This document shows positions 1-11,021 of a stretch of 64,000 nucleotides of DNA, one piece after another; the stretch's first letter is position 1, and every line of letters starts with the position of its first letter. The position numbers and the translations under genes are program-made. The notes beneath the pieces are model-generated. The model saw only the letters and a list, made by a program, of their open reading frames with translations, did no database searches and was not told the origin of the DNA. The DNA comes from Actinomycetospora succinea (GTDB lineage: Bacteria > Actinomycetota > Actinomycetes > Mycobacteriales > Pseudonocardiaceae). Location of the stretch: assembly GCF_004363095.1 (NCBI RefSeq), contig NZ_SNYO01000008.1:1-64000 (forward strand), read 5' to 3'.

Positions 1-168
1 GTGCGGGCGGATGCTTCAGACACACCCACCCCGCCCCGGAGGCCCTCCTCGATCAACCCGACACGCCGCCGCACACAACGTCTCGGGTCACGACATCTAG
101 GGAGACGAAGCAAGAAAAGGGGAGCACGCCGATAGGGGGAGCTCGACCCGACGAGGTAGAACGGGGTC

Positions 169-1173
169 ATGACCGTGGCTCCCGACATCCGCCTCACCGG
201 TTACGCCCACGGCGGCGGCTGCGCCTGCAAGATCCCGCCCGGCGAGCTCGAGGACGTCGTGCGCGGGCTGATGCCGTCGCCGTCCACGGCGCGCGAGGGC
301 GAGCTGCTCGTGGGCCTGGAGGACGGCGACGACGCGGCGGCCGTGCGTATCCGCGACGGCATCGCCTTGATCGCCACCACGGACTTCTTCACCCCGGTCG
401 TCGACGACCCCTACGACTGGGGCCGCATCGCCGCCGCCAACGCGCTCTCGGACGTCTACGCGATGGGCGGGCGCCCGGTGATCGCGCTGAACCTGCTGTG
501 CTGGCCGCGCGAGGTGCTGCCCTACGAGCTGGCGGCCGAGGTGCTCCGCGGCGGGCTGGCGGTCGCCGACGAGGCCGGGTGCCACGTCGCGGGCGGTCAC
601 TCGGTCGACGACCCGGAGCCCAAGTACGGCATGGCGGTCACCGGGATGGCCGACCCGGATGCGCTCATCCGCAACGACGCCGCGCGCCCGGGGACGCCGC
701 TGACGCTGACCAAGCCGCTCGGGCTCGGCGTCCTCAACAACCGGCACAAGGCCACCGGCGAGTCGTTCGCGGAGGCGATCACGGTGATGACGACGCTGAA
801 CGCCGACGCCTCGCGCGCCGCGCTCGCCGCCGGGGTCCGGGCGGGCACCGACATCACGGGGTTCGGGCTGCTCGGGCACGCCCACAAGCTGGCCCGCGCG
901 TCCGGGGTCACCGCGGTGATCGACAGCGCGGCGGTGCCGTTCCTCGACGGCGCGCGCGAGGCCGCCCGCGACGGCCACGTGCCCGGCGGCTCGCGGCGCA
1001 ACCTCGACTGGGTGCGCCCGCACGCGCGCCTCGACGTCGACGAGACCACGGCCCTGCTGCTCGCCGACGCCCAGACCTCCGGCGGCCTGCTGCTGGCCGG
1101 CGAGATCCCCGGCCACCCCGTGGTCGGCGAGATCGTCGCCGCCGAGGAGGGCACGACGCTGCGCGTCAGGTGA
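169..1173 (+). CDS. selD: selenide, water dikinase (selenophosphate synthetase)
   Basis: Makes selenophosphate from selenide and ATP, the selenium donor for Sec-tRNA (via SelA) and for selenouridine. The 334-residue protein has the family N-terminal catalytic loop HGGGCACK, with Cys18 at the catalytic Cys/Sec position and Lys21. It continues with the Asp-rich ATP/metal loop (TTDFFTPVVDD) and the conserved glycine-rich AIRS-type core. Length matches the family (about 335-350). The enzyme uses Cys, not Sec. It ends 8 bp inside the convergent glycosyltransferase gene. No selA, selB or tRNA-Sec is visible in this window; they may lie to the left. Its presence supports reading the TGA at 48014-48016 as selenocysteine. 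Confidence 0.96.
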   Translation: MTVAPDIRLTGYAHGGGCACKIPPGELEDVVRGLMPSPSTAREGELLVGLEDGDDAAAVRIRDGIALIATTDFFTPVVDDPYDWGRIAAANALSDVYAMGGRPVIALNLLCWPREVLPYELAAEVLRGGLAVADEAGCHVAGGHSVDDPEPKYGMAVTGMADPDALIRNDAARPGTPLTLTKPLGLGVLNNRHKATGESFAEAITVMTTLNADASRAALAAGVRAGTDITGFGLLGHAHKLARASGVTAVIDSAAVPFLDGAREAARDGHVPGGSRRNLDWVRPHARLDVDETTALLLADAQTSGGLLLAGEIPGHPVVGEIVAAEEGTTLRVR

Positions 1174-2272
1174 GCGCGACCATGGCCTGGTCCCAGAGGT
1201 CGCGCGCGGCCTCGCGGACCTCGTCCTCGGGGACGTCGTGGGTGGCGCTCTCCTCGTGCCCGCACCAGCCCTCGAGCACGCGCAGTCCGCACTTCTGGCA
1301 GCCGCCGTGCCAGGACACCAGGACGCGGTGCCACACGCGGGTCAGCGGGGCGACGTCGGCGAGGTTGGCGTAGGTGAACACCGCGACCGTCGGCGTCCCG
1401 ACCGCACCCGCGAGGTGCCGCGGGCCCGAGTCGTTGCCGAGCATCACCGAGGCCCGCGACAGCAGCCCGATCAGGGCCGGCAGGTCGAGCGTGCCCACCG
1501 CGGTCTCGGGCTCCTCCCGCATCCCCGCGACCACCCGCTCCACCCGCGCGGCGTCCCCGGGACCGCCGACCACGACGACGCGGGCGCCCCGGTCGGCCAG
1601 GTCCTGCGCGACGGCCCCCAGACGCTCCTCGGGGTAGCAGCGGCGGGCGTCGGTGGCGCCGGGGTGCACGACGAGCAGCGGCGCGTCCCCGGACGGCACG
1701 ACGGCGTGCGAGGCGACGAGGTCCTCGTCGCGTACCTCCACGCGCGGCTCCACCCGCCGCGGCGTGCCCCCGGCGGCCGCGGCGACCTCGAGCCAGCGGA
1801 TCGTGTCGTGCTGGTAGGGCCAGTAGGGCACCCAGCGGTCGGGCCGCGGCGCGTCCGGGGTGGCGCTGCCGACCGTGACGCGGGCGCCGAGGCGGAGCAG
1901 GAGCGCGTTGGAGTTCCGCCCGCCGCCGTGCATCTGGACCGCGAGGTCGTAGCCGTGGGCACGCTGCTCGGCGCACCAGGCCTCGACCTCGTCCTCGCTC
2001 GCGTCGGGGTCGGGACCGACGCGGATGCCGGGCATGAGGGGCACGGTGACGACCCGGTCGACGGGGGAGCGGCGGCCGTCGAGGAGCGCGGCGTGGTGGC
2101 CGGCGCCGAGCAGGGTCACCTCGGCGTCCGGGTAGGCGTGGCGCAGCGCGGCGAGCGCCGGCTCGGCGACCACGTAGTCGCCGAGCCCGTTCGCGCGCAG
2201 GACCGCGAGCCGCCGCACCTCGGGCACGAGAGGAGCGGGTGTGGCGGGGAGCCCGAGGGCAGGGCTGATCAC
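1166..2272 (-). CDS. glycosyltransferase family 9 protein (heptosyltransferase-like)
   Basis: A 368-residue GT-B-fold sugar transferase related to ADP-heptose:LPS heptosyltransferases. In actinobacteria these act on unknown glycoconjugates rather than LPS. Visible motifs are the N-terminal nucleotide-binding start (VLRANGLGDYVVAEPAL), the LLVVHPGATD loop in the middle, and NDSGPRHLAGAVGTPTVAVF near the C-terminus, the family 9 donor-site signature. The tail carries a Cys-rich segment (GGCQKCG...GWCGHEE). The GTG start at 2272 keeps the gene clear of the divergent SDR gene. An ATG at 2299 is possible but overlaps that gene's start. The sugar substrate cannot be told from sequence. Confidence 0.85.
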   Translation of the reverse strand: MISPALGLPATPAPLVPEVRRLAVLRANGLGDYVVAEPALAALRHAYPDAEVTLLGAGHHAALLDGRRSPVDRVVTVPLMPGIRVGPDPDASEDEVEAWCAEQRAHGYDLAVQMHGGGRNSNALLLRLGARVTVGSATPDAPRPDRWVPYWPYQHDTIRWLEVAAAAGGTPRRVEPRVEVRDEDLVASHAVVPSGDAPLLVVHPGATDARRCYPEERLGAVAQDLADRGARVVVVGGPGDAARVERVVAGMREEPETAVGTLDLPALIGLLSRASVMLGNDSGPRHLAGAVGTPTVAVFTYANLADVAPLTRVWHRVLVSWHGGCQKCGLRVLEGWCGHEESATHDVPEDEVREAARDLWDQAMVALT

Positions 2273-2284
2273 GGCGCGGGAGCC

Positions 2285-2290
2285 TACGGT
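2285..2290 (+). promoter_or_regulatory. -10 element of a leaderless SDR transcript
   Basis: TACGGT followed by 7 bases and then the ATG at 2298. This TAnnnT-N7-start layout is typical of leaderless actinobacterial mRNAs and supports that start. Confidence 0.5.
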
Positions 2291-2297
2291 CGGGGGC

Positions 2298-3044
2298 ATG
2301 AGCGAGCAGCGGGCAGCACTGGTGACCGGATCGACGAGCGGGATCGGCCGGGCGATCGTCGACCGGCTCCACGGTGACGGGTGGTCGGTCCTCGGCGTGG
2401 ACCTCAAAGCGGACGAGACGCTCCCGGGCCCGTCGCTCGGCGCCGACCTCACGACGCGCGAGGGCAACCGCACGGCCGTCGACGCCGCCCTCAAGCACTT
2501 CGGGCGCCTGGACCTCGTCGTCCCCAACGCCGGGTTCCAGCACGTCTCCCCGGTCGCCGACTTCGACGAGGACCGCTGGGACGCCCTGCTCGCCATCCTC
2601 CTGACCAGCCCGTTCCTGCTCGCGAAGTACGCGTGGGAGGCCCTGCGCGCGGCCCCCGACGGCGGGCGGTTCGTCGCGATCGCGTCGGCGCACGCGCTGG
2701 CGGCCTCGCCGTTCAAGGCGGGTTACGTCTCGGCGAAGCACGGCGTGCTCGGGCTCGTGAAGACCCTCGCGCTCGAGGGCGCCGCCGACGGGATCACCGC
2801 CACCGCGGTCTGCCCCGGGTACGTGCGCACCCCGCTCGTCGAGAAGCAGATCGCCGACCAGGCGAAGGCCCACGGCATCAGCGAGGACCGGGTCCTCGAG
2901 GAGGTGATCCTCACACCGCACGCCCTCAAGCGGCTCATCGAGCCCTCCGAGGTCGCCGACGTCGTCGCGTTCCTGCAGACCCCGGCCGGTGGGGCGTTCA
3001 CCGGCTCGCCCGTGACGATGGACCTCGGCTGGACGGCCCGCTGA
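2298..3044 (+). CDS. SDR family 3-hydroxybutyrate dehydrogenase-like oxidoreductase
   Basis: Classical short-chain dehydrogenase of 248 residues. The NAD(P) loop is TGSTSGIG (residues 10-17), the NAG motif sits near 77-79, and the catalytic residues are Ser130, Tyr143 and Lys147 (YVSAK). The segment CPGYVRTPLVEKQI is characteristic of D-3-hydroxybutyrate dehydrogenases, which interconvert 3-hydroxybutyrate and acetoacetate. I infer that activity, and a PHB-depolymerase-like gene elsewhere in the window would fit a PHB degradation route. The ATG at 2298 is preferred over an upstream GTG (2241) because a TACGGT -10 box lies 7 bases before it. Confidence 0.85.
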   Translation: MSEQRAALVTGSTSGIGRAIVDRLHGDGWSVLGVDLKADETLPGPSLGADLTTREGNRTAVDAALKHFGRLDLVVPNAGFQHVSPVADFDEDRWDALLAILLTSPFLLAKYAWEALRAAPDGGRFVAIASAHALAASPFKAGYVSAKHGVLGLVKTLALEGAADGITATAVCPGYVRTPLVEKQIADQAKAHGISEDRVLEEVILTPHALKRLIEPSEVADVVAFLQTPAGGAFTGSPVTMDLGWTAR

Positions 3045-3069
3045 GCGGGTCGTTGCGATACTGCCGCCC

Positions 3070-3660
3070 GTGACCCTCCGGGAGCTCGCCCACGAGCGCT
3101 GGCTCACCGTCCCCAACGCGCTGAGCGTGGTGCGCCTCGCCGGCGTGCCGCTGTTCCTCTGGCTGCTGCTGGGGCCGCGCGCCGACGGGTGGGCGCTGGT
3201 CGTCCTGGTGGCCAGCGGCATCACCGACTGGCTCGACGGCCGCATCGCCCGCGCGCTCGACCAGTACAGCCGGCTCGGCGAGATGCTCGACCCGCTCGCC
3301 GACCGGCTCTACACCGTCGCGACGCTGGTGGCGTTCCTCATCCGGGGGATCGTCCCGTGGTGGGTGCTCGCGCTGATCATCGGCCGCGACCTGGTGGTCT
3401 CGCTGGCGCTGCCCCTGCTGCGACGCAAGGGCTACCTCGCGTTCCCGGTGCTCTACATCGGCAAGGCCGCGACGCTGAACCTGCTCTACGCGTTCCCGCT
3501 GCTCCTGCTGGCCCAGATGGACTGGCGGGGCGCGGACATCGCCCGACCGTTCGCCTACGCGTTCACGACGTGGGGGATCGCCCTGCACCTGTGGTCCGGG
3601 ACGCTCTACCTCGTCCAGCTGGTGCGCACCGAGCCCGCACAGCTCCCCGAGCGGGCGTGA
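3070..3660 (+). CDS. CDP-alcohol phosphatidyltransferase family protein
   Basis: Integral membrane enzyme of 196 residues that transfers a phosphatidyl group from CDP-diacylglycerol to an alcohol. Phosphatidylglycerophosphate or cardiolipin synthesis is most likely. The full family signature is present: Asp53, Asp56, Gly57, Ala60, Arg61, Gly70, Asp74 and Asp78 with exact spacing. Several hydrophobic helices surround it. The GTG start at 3070 follows a GATACT -10-like box by 7 bases, so the mRNA may be leaderless. The acceptor alcohol cannot be assigned from sequence. Confidence 0.88.
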   Translation: MTLRELAHERWLTVPNALSVVRLAGVPLFLWLLLGPRADGWALVVLVASGITDWLDGRIARALDQYSRLGEMLDPLADRLYTVATLVAFLIRGIVPWWVLALIIGRDLVVSLALPLLRRKGYLAFPVLYIGKAATLNLLYAFPLLLLAQMDWRGADIARPFAYAFTTWGIALHLWSGTLYLVQLVRTEPAQLPERA

Positions 3661-3755
3661 CGCGCGCCCCGGTGCGGTTGGCCCCCGGGTGCCGGGCGCT
3701 CTAGCCTGCCGCGGCCCGAACCCGACCGAGCAGTAACGAACGTGAGGAGTCGCCG

Positions 3756-4145
3756 GTGGTCCCCGAGGGCCTGCGCTACACCGCCGAGCACGAGTGGATC
3801 ACTGCGTCCGAGGGTGACTCCTCGGTCGTCCGGATCGGCATCACGGACTACGCCCAGGACCAGCTGGGCGACGTGGTGTTCGTCCAGCTGCCGACCGTCG
3901 GTTCGTCGGTCTCCTCCGGGGAGTCCGTGGCCGAGGTCGAGTCGACGAAGTCGGTCTCGGAGATCTACGCCCCGCTCGACGGCGAGGTCACCGCGGTCAA
4001 CGACGCGCTGTCCGAGACCCCGGAGCTCATCAACTCCGACCCGTACGGTTCCGGCTGGATGATGGAGCTGCGCATCCCCGACGGGCGGGCGGTCGACGAG
4101 CTGCTCGACGCGGAGGGCTACCAGGCCGTCATCGACGGTTCCTGA
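3756..4145 (+). CDS. gcvH: glycine cleavage system H protein
   Basis: Lipoyl carrier of the glycine cleavage complex. It shuttles the aminomethyl group from GcvP to GcvT and is reoxidised by dihydrolipoamide dehydrogenase. The protein has 129 residues, normal for the family, with the lipoylated lysine at Lys65 in the motif ESTKSVSE. The GTG start at 3756 has a strong ribosome site, GTGAGGAG, at 3742-3749. gcvP lies 3.6 kb downstream. No gcvT is present here. Placement directly before garA matches mycobacterial gene order. Confidence 0.96.
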   Translation: MVPEGLRYTAEHEWITASEGDSSVVRIGITDYAQDQLGDVVFVQLPTVGSSVSSGESVAEVESTKSVSEIYAPLDGEVTAVNDALSETPELINSDPYGSGWMMELRIPDGRAVDELLDAEGYQAVIDGS

Positions 4146-4393
4146 CGCCCCGGCGCGGGTCGTCACGGGCCCCTGACGAGGGGACGCGTCCCTACGCTCC
4201 GCCACGGCACGCGGATGTGCGCTCACGGTGGGTGGGGAGGGACTCGACCCCGTGACAGGGACCGGTACCGTGACGGCCACCTCGCGACGATCCGTCACCG
4301 AGCCCGCACCGCCGCCCTCCGGAGAGGGTGTCGAGCAGGGCCCGCGGGACGGGCGGGACGACCTGGACGAGCACGACACGACGGAGGAGCACG

Positions 4394-4861
4394 GTGAGCA
4401 CAGGCGGTCCCCCGGTCCCCCCCGAGCGTCAGGGCGAGACGACGTCGGTCTTCCGGGCCGACTTCCTGGCCGAGCCCGAGGCCGAGTCGCGCAGCGGCCC
4501 GGTGTCCGGCGTCGACTCCCTGCCGGCCGGTTCCGCGCTGCTGGTGGTCAAGCGCGGCCCCAACGCGGGCTCGCGCTTCCTGCTCGATCGCGACACCACG
4601 AGCGCCGGGCGCCACCCCGACAGCGACATCTTCCTCGACGACGTCACCGTCTCCCGCCGTCACGCGGAGTTCCGCCGTGACGGCGCGGAGTTCGTCGTCG
4701 TCGACGTCGGCAGCCTCAACGGCACCTACGTCAACCGCGAGCCCGTCGACACCGCCGTGCTCGCCAACGGCGACGAGGTGCAGATCGGCAAGTTCCGGCT
4801 TGTCTTCCTCACCGGCCCCCGCGACGGCGGGTCGGCCGGGGCGGGGGCGGGGCTGGAGTGA
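4394..4861 (+). CDS. garA: FHA-domain glycogen accumulation regulator GarA (OdhI homologue)
   Basis: Cytosolic phospho-switch of 155 residues. Unphosphorylated GarA/OdhI binds and inhibits the E1 part of 2-oxoglutarate dehydrogenase and NAD-glutamate dehydrogenase. Phosphorylation by PknB or PknG in the N-terminal ETT motif turns it off. Here the motif is Glu15-Thr16-Thr17, followed by the conserved SVFRADFL. The FHA core has GRH (72-74), SRRH (87-90) and NGTYVN (109-114). The GTG at 4394 is chosen because GGAGGAG lies just before it; a longer reading frame from 4328 is not supported. It overlaps the next gene by 4 bp (GTGA). Confidence 0.94.
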   Translation: MSTGGPPVPPERQGETTSVFRADFLAEPEAESRSGPVSGVDSLPAGSALLVVKRGPNAGSRFLLDRDTTSAGRHPDSDIFLDDVTVSRRHAEFRRDGAEFVVVDVGSLNGTYVNREPVDTAVLANGDEVQIGKFRLVFLTGPRDGGSAGAGAGLE

Positions 4862-5748
4862 CCGCCGCCGGGCTGCCCGAACCGGGGGGAGCCCCCCTCT
4901 CGATCGGATCGGTCCTGGACGCGCTGCGGGCCGAGTTCCCGGAGATCACGATCTCCAAGATCCGTTTCCTCGAGTCCGAGGGACTGATCAGCCCAGCGCG
5001 CACGCCGGCGGGGTACCGGCAGTTCTCGCACGACGACGTCGTCCGGCTGCGCTTCGTGCTCTCGGCGCAGCGGGACCACTACCTCCCGCTCAAGGTCATC
5101 CGCTCGCGGCTCGAGGAGTTCGACCGCAACCCGGTGGCCGGCGGACCCTCGCTGCCCGGTGACACGGTCACCGGCGGCGAGGTGGCGCTCGCGGGCGCGC
5201 CGTCGGTGGAGACCGGCGGTCCGGGCGGTCCCGGCGGTCCGGGCGGGCCGGGTGGCCCGAACGGCTCCGGTCCCGTCCTCACGAGCACCGGGGCGTCCGC
5301 GCGGGTGCGCAGCCTCGCCTCCGTGGCCTACCGCGCCGAGCCCGACGAGGACCCGGACGGGCTCGCCGTCACCAAGGGCGACTCGGTGGGCCGCGACGTG
5401 CTGCTCGCCGAGGACGGCGTCGACGCCGCGCTGCTCGACGGCCTCGAGCACCACGGCATCCTGCGCGCCGACCCCGACGGGCGCTACGAGCCCGAGGACG
5501 TCCTCGTCGCCCGGACCGCCGGGGCGCTCGCCCGGCTCGGCGTGGAGCCGCGCCTGCTGCGCTCCGCGCGGGCCAGCGCGGACCGCGAGGTGGGCCTGCT
5601 GACCCAGCTCGTGACGCCCGTCGCCCGCAGCCGCGGACCCGAGGCCACGCGGCGCGCCGAGGAGCTGTCGTCCGAGCTCGCGGCCCTGTCCGGGCGCCTG
5701 CACGCCCTGCTGGTCGGGGCGGGTCTGCGCCACGGTCTGCGGCGCTGA
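4858..5748 (+). CDS. ftsR: MerR-family regulator, FtsR-like
   Basis: DNA-binding regulator of 296 residues. The N-terminal MerR winged helix spans residues 14-68 (ISKIRFLESEGLISPARTPAGYRQF). A Gly-Pro-rich linker of tandem PGG units (about 119-138) joins it to a helical C-terminal half with no effector Cys. The position right after garA matches mycobacterial Rv1828 and corynebacterial FtsR, an activator of ftsZ; the role here is inferred from that synteny. The GTG start overlaps the garA stop (GTGA), implying translational coupling. The linker DNA at 5211-5270 is a GGCGGTCC-type tandem repeat and may vary in length between strains. Confidence 0.85.
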   Translation: MTAAGLPEPGGAPLSIGSVLDALRAEFPEITISKIRFLESEGLISPARTPAGYRQFSHDDVVRLRFVLSAQRDHYLPLKVIRSRLEEFDRNPVAGGPSLPGDTVTGGEVALAGAPSVETGGPGGPGGPGGPGGPNGSGPVLTSTGASARVRSLASVAYRAEPDEDPDGLAVTKGDSVGRDVLLAEDGVDAALLDGLEHHGILRADPDGRYEPEDVLVARTAGALARLGVEPRLLRSARASADREVGLLTQLVTPVARSRGPEATRRAEELSSELAALSGRLHALLVGAGLRHGLRR

Positions 5749-5752
5749 GAGC

Positions 5753-5776
5753 CCACGTCACACGCCTGTGACGTGG
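5753..5776 (+). terminator. hairpin after ftsR
   Basis: Perfect 10-bp stem CCACGTCACA / TGTGACGTGG with a CGCC loop, beginning 5 bases after the ftsR stop. There is no T tract. Such bare stems are common actinobacterial terminators. Confidence 0.55.
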
Positions 5777-5931
5777 TCCTCGGCGGGGCTCTGATCCGCT
5801 CAGCGACGCGATCCTCGGCGCAGGTTCGGACGCGCGCGCGGGGGTCGGAGAGCGTGTAGCGTCACGCTTCGTCGACCGGTGGACGGGGTGACGGAGCGCG
5901 GAGCTCGATTCGATCGAGGAGGGCGAGTCGC

Positions 5932-6405
5932 ATGAGTGAGATGCGTGTCGTGGGGGTTCGGGTCGAGCTCCCCGCGAACCAGCCGATCCTCCTGCTGCGC
6001 GAGGCCGAGGGCGACCGGTACCTGCCCATCTGGATCGGCTCGGTCGAGGCCACCGCCATCGCTCTCGAGCAGCAGGGCGTCAAGCCGGCCCGGCCGCTCA
6101 CCCACGACCTCCTCAAGGACGTCCTCGGCGCGCTCGACCGGCGCCTCGAGCAGGTGCGGATCATCGACCTGCAGGAGGGCACCTTCTACGCGGAGCTCGT
6201 CTTCGACGGCGACATCCGCGTGTCCGCCCGCCCGAGCGACTCCGTGGCCCTCGCCCTGCGCGTCGGCGTGCCGATCCACGCCGAGGAGGGCGTCCTCTCC
6301 GAGGCCGGGCTCGTCATCCCCGACGAGCAGGAGGACGAGGTCGAGAAGTTCCGCGAGTTCCTCGACTCGGTGTCCCCGGAGGACTTCCGGGGCGCCGATA
6401 CGTAG
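5932..6405 (+). CDS. bifunctional nuclease family protein (DUF151)
   Basis: A 157-residue cytosolic protein with the DUF151 fold (LPIWIGSVEATAIALEQQ and RPSDSVALALRVGVPI motifs) and an acidic C-terminal tail. Plant and Mycobacterium homologues are described as DNase/RNase bifunctional nucleases, but the cellular role is unclear. It is the equivalent of Rv1829 in the gcvH-garA-ftsR block. ATG at 5932 is preceded by GAGGAGGGCGAG; an ATG at 5941 is a second option. Confidence 0.88.
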   Translation: MSEMRVVGVRVELPANQPILLLREAEGDRYLPIWIGSVEATAIALEQQGVKPARPLTHDLLKDVLGALDRRLEQVRIIDLQEGTFYAELVFDGDIRVSARPSDSVALALRVGVPIHAEEGVLSEAGLVIPDEQEDEVEKFREFLDSVSPEDFRGADT

Positions 6406-6525
6406 TTCCGCGAGCCCCGTTATTCTCACCCTCAACTCGAGGTCGAGAGTCGCCGCGCGTCGCGTTGACCCCCGTCTCCGCCGCTCGTACCGTCGGCGTC
6501 ACCACGGGACGAGGGAGGCACATCG

Positions 6526-7146
6526 GTGAGCGGTGGTCAGGACGGCGGTCCCGCCGGCCCCGAGCTCGAGCCCCTCGGTCCGGAGGGTGAGCAGGGTCTG
6601 CTCTTCGCGGACGAGCTGTTCGGCGACGACGGCGTGCCGGGCAACGGCGAGATCCTCGGCTACCGCGGCCCCGCCGCCTGCCAGATCGTCGGCATCACCT
6701 ACCGCCAGCTCGACTACTGGGCGCGCACGAAGCTCGTGGTGCCGAGCATCCGCACGGCCACCGGGTCGGGCTCGCAGCGCCTGTACTCGTTCAAGGACCT
6801 CGCGGTGCTCAAGGTGGTCAAGAACCTCCTCGACACCGGCGTCTCGCTGAACAACATCCGCGTCGCCGTCGAGCAGCTGCGCCGCCACGGCGTGCGCGAC
6901 CTCGCGCGCATCACCCTCTTCTCCGACGGCGTCACCGTCTACGAGTGCACGTCGCCGGAAGAGGTCGTCGATTTGCTGCAGGGCGGCCAGGGCGTGTTCG
7001 GCATCGCCGTCGGCGGCGCCATGCGCGAGATCTCCGGCAGCATCTCGCGGTTCCCGGCCGAGCGCGCCGACGCCGCCGCCGTGGAGCACGCGCCGGAGGA
7101 CGAGCTGGCGTCGCGCCGCAACCGTGGAGCCCGCTCCGCCGGGTGA
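6526..7146 (+). CDS. MerR-family transcriptional regulator (Rv1830-like)
   Basis: Regulator of 206 residues. An acidic N-terminal tail (about 1-45) precedes the MerR helix-turn-helix (GYRGPAACQIVGITYRQLDYWARTKLVVPSI, about 45-75) and helical dimerisation region. It lacks metal-binding cysteines typical of metal-responsive MerR proteins. Mycobacterial Rv1830 orthologues are linked to cell-division control; that is family knowledge applied by synteny. The GTG start at 6526 follows a good ribosome site, GAGGGAGG. It is the last gene before the intergenic repeats and the riboswitch of gcvP. Confidence 0.85.
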   Translation: MSGGQDGGPAGPELEPLGPEGEQGLLFADELFGDDGVPGNGEILGYRGPAACQIVGITYRQLDYWARTKLVVPSIRTATGSGSQRLYSFKDLAVLKVVKNLLDTGVSLNNIRVAVEQLRRHGVRDLARITLFSDGVTVYECTSPEEVVDLLQGGQGVFGIAVGGAMREISGSISRFPAERADAAAVEHAPEDELASRRNRGARSAG

Positions 7147-7167
7147 GAGGCGCCATCGTGGACGCCG

Positions 7168-7232
7168 GCGTCGAGGAGCACGTTCGGCAGGCGTTCCGGC
7201 CTGTCGATCATGCGCTACGTGCCCCTCGCGCC
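7168..7232 (+). repeat. dispersed palindromic repeat, copy 1
   Basis: An imperfect inverted repeat of about 65 bp. The right arm contains GATCATGCGC followed two bases later by CGTGCCCCTCGCGC (7206-7231). The left arm GAGGAGCACGT (7173-7183) pairs with ACGTGCCCCTC with one mismatch. Related copies lie at 29314-29376 and 41748-41773. Confidence 0.65.
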
Positions 7233-7272
7233 TGGGGCGAGCCGGACGGGCCCGATTCTTGCTCTCGATGAT

Positions 7273-7343
7273 GATCTCTCGAGAGTGTCGTGAGGGTCGT
7301 GCGGTCGGACAGCTCTGAGAGCACTCCCGAGAGATCGTTCCGG
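7273..7343 (+). repeat. inverted repeat element sharing a motif with 53332-53458
   Basis: GATCTCTCGAGAGTG (7273-7287) and CACTCCCGAGAGATC (7322-7336) are inverted copies with one mismatch and a 34-base spacer. The right end continues as CCGAGAGATCGTTCCGG, nearly identical to both ends of the element at 53332-53458. It may serve as the terminator of the merR gene. Confidence 0.6.
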
Positions 7344-7432
7344 CGAGCGCCGAGCGGGTGACGCGGGCCACGCAGGTCGTGGGCTCGCGGCGTCGACTGC
7401 GGTACCCTCCCTGCGTCGTACTTGGACGCCGC

Positions 7433-7660
7433 GCGGGAGAGACCTGCAGACAGAAGCCTCTGGGTGCAGGCGCCGAAGGAGCAACTCCTCCCCGGAACCT
7501 CTCAGGCACCCTGACCGCGCGGAGGAGACGACCTCTGGAAAGAGGTGAACGGTCCCGCGAGGGCTCGTCCACCCGCCGATGGTGCAAGCCGAAGGTGAGC
7601 CCACCTCACCGGCGAAGCTCTCAGGCGCCCGCACCGTAGCGGGCAGCGGCAGAGGGGGAG
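7433..7660 (+). promoter_or_regulatory. tandem glycine riboswitch upstream of gcvP
   Basis: Two consecutive glycine aptamers in the gcvP leader. Aptamer 1 (about 7433-7543) has GGGAGAG, GCCGAAGGAGCAA and CTCTCAGGCAC, closed by CCTCTGGAAAG. Aptamer 2 (about 7557-7660) has GCGAGGG, GCCGAAGGTGAGC and CTCTCAGGCGCC, closed by CAGAGGGGGAG. The short linker and the repeated core match the known tandem architecture, which turns on glycine cleavage genes when glycine is high. A TACCCT at 7403-7408 is a possible -10 box for the transcript. Confidence 0.92.
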
Positions 7661-7725
7661 GCCGCGTTTCCGGACGGTGACGTCCGTGAGCGCGAGGCCC
7701 CTGTTCGCCCTGCTCCGGAGGCGTC

Positions 7726-10659
<2,934 letters not shown>

Positions 10660-10664
10660 GGGCG

Positions 10665-10725
10665 CTCCGCGCCACGTGAGTGTTCTGGGTCGTCCAGACA
10701 ACCCGAAGCACTCACGTGGCCGGAG
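10665..10725 (+). repeat. long imperfect hairpin after gcvP (terminator or REP-like element)
   Basis: GCCACGTGAGTG (10671-10682) pairs perfectly with CACTCACGTGGC (10709-10720). The stem extends outward through CTCCG/CGGAG and inward through TTC/GAA and GGGT/ACCC. It starts 6 bases after the gcvP stop. It can act as a terminator, but its length and structure also resemble an intergenic repeat. Confidence 0.6.
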
Positions 10726-10800
10726 GCCACTCGGCGTGTCGGTCTCACCCGATCGTGGGGCCAGAGGTGACACTGTGGCCCACGAGATCAGGGGGTCCAC

Positions 10801-11016
10801 GTGGGCGTGCTCATGGCTGCAGGCATCGTCGTCGGTATCACGCTCGGGTTCGTCGTGGGCCGGCGCTGGGCCGAGTACTTCCGCGCAGCCGTCGACGCGC
10901 GCGGCATCATGAACAACCGCAAGAACTACCGGGGGAAGAGCGACCTCGCGTTCGTCCTCGGTGGTCTGCTGATCCTCGGCATCCTGATCTTCTACGCCAA
11001 CAGCGCGACGTACTGA
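10801..11016 (+). CDS. small two-helix membrane protein of unknown function
   Basis: A 71-residue protein with an N-terminal hydrophobic helix (about 2-20), a basic hydrophilic middle (RRWAEYFRAAVDARGIMNNRKNYRGK) and a second hydrophobic helix (about 49-66). I do not recognise a family. The GTG at 10801 is used; an ATG four codons later (10813) is also possible. It is separated from gcvP by a hairpin, so it is probably its own transcription unit. It ends 5 bp before the convergent Clp-N gene. Confidence 0.6.
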   Translation: MGVLMAAGIVVGITLGFVVGRRWAEYFRAAVDARGIMNNRKNYRGKSDLAFVLGGLLILGILIFYANSATY

Positions 11017-11021
11017 CGCCG

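Noticed and set aside
1..168. Possible tRNA-Sec upstream of selD (a GCTTCAGAC string resembles its anticodon loop).
   Set aside because: No acceptor stem, no T-loop (GGTTCRA) and no CCA could be fitted on either strand.
597..3245. An 882-codon minus-strand open frame across the selD and SDR region.
   Set aside because: It is a low-complexity Arg-rich shadow of well-recognised genes on both strands.
4165..4190. CCCC-TGACGA-GGGG hairpin after gcvH considered as a terminator.
   Set aside because: The stem is only 4 bp and lies in a GC-rich spacer where such pairs are expected by chance.
5211..5270. Tandem GGCGGTCC-like repeats considered as a CRISPR or minisatellite locus.
   Set aside because: They are in-frame PGG codons of the linker in the ftsR product, with no spacers.
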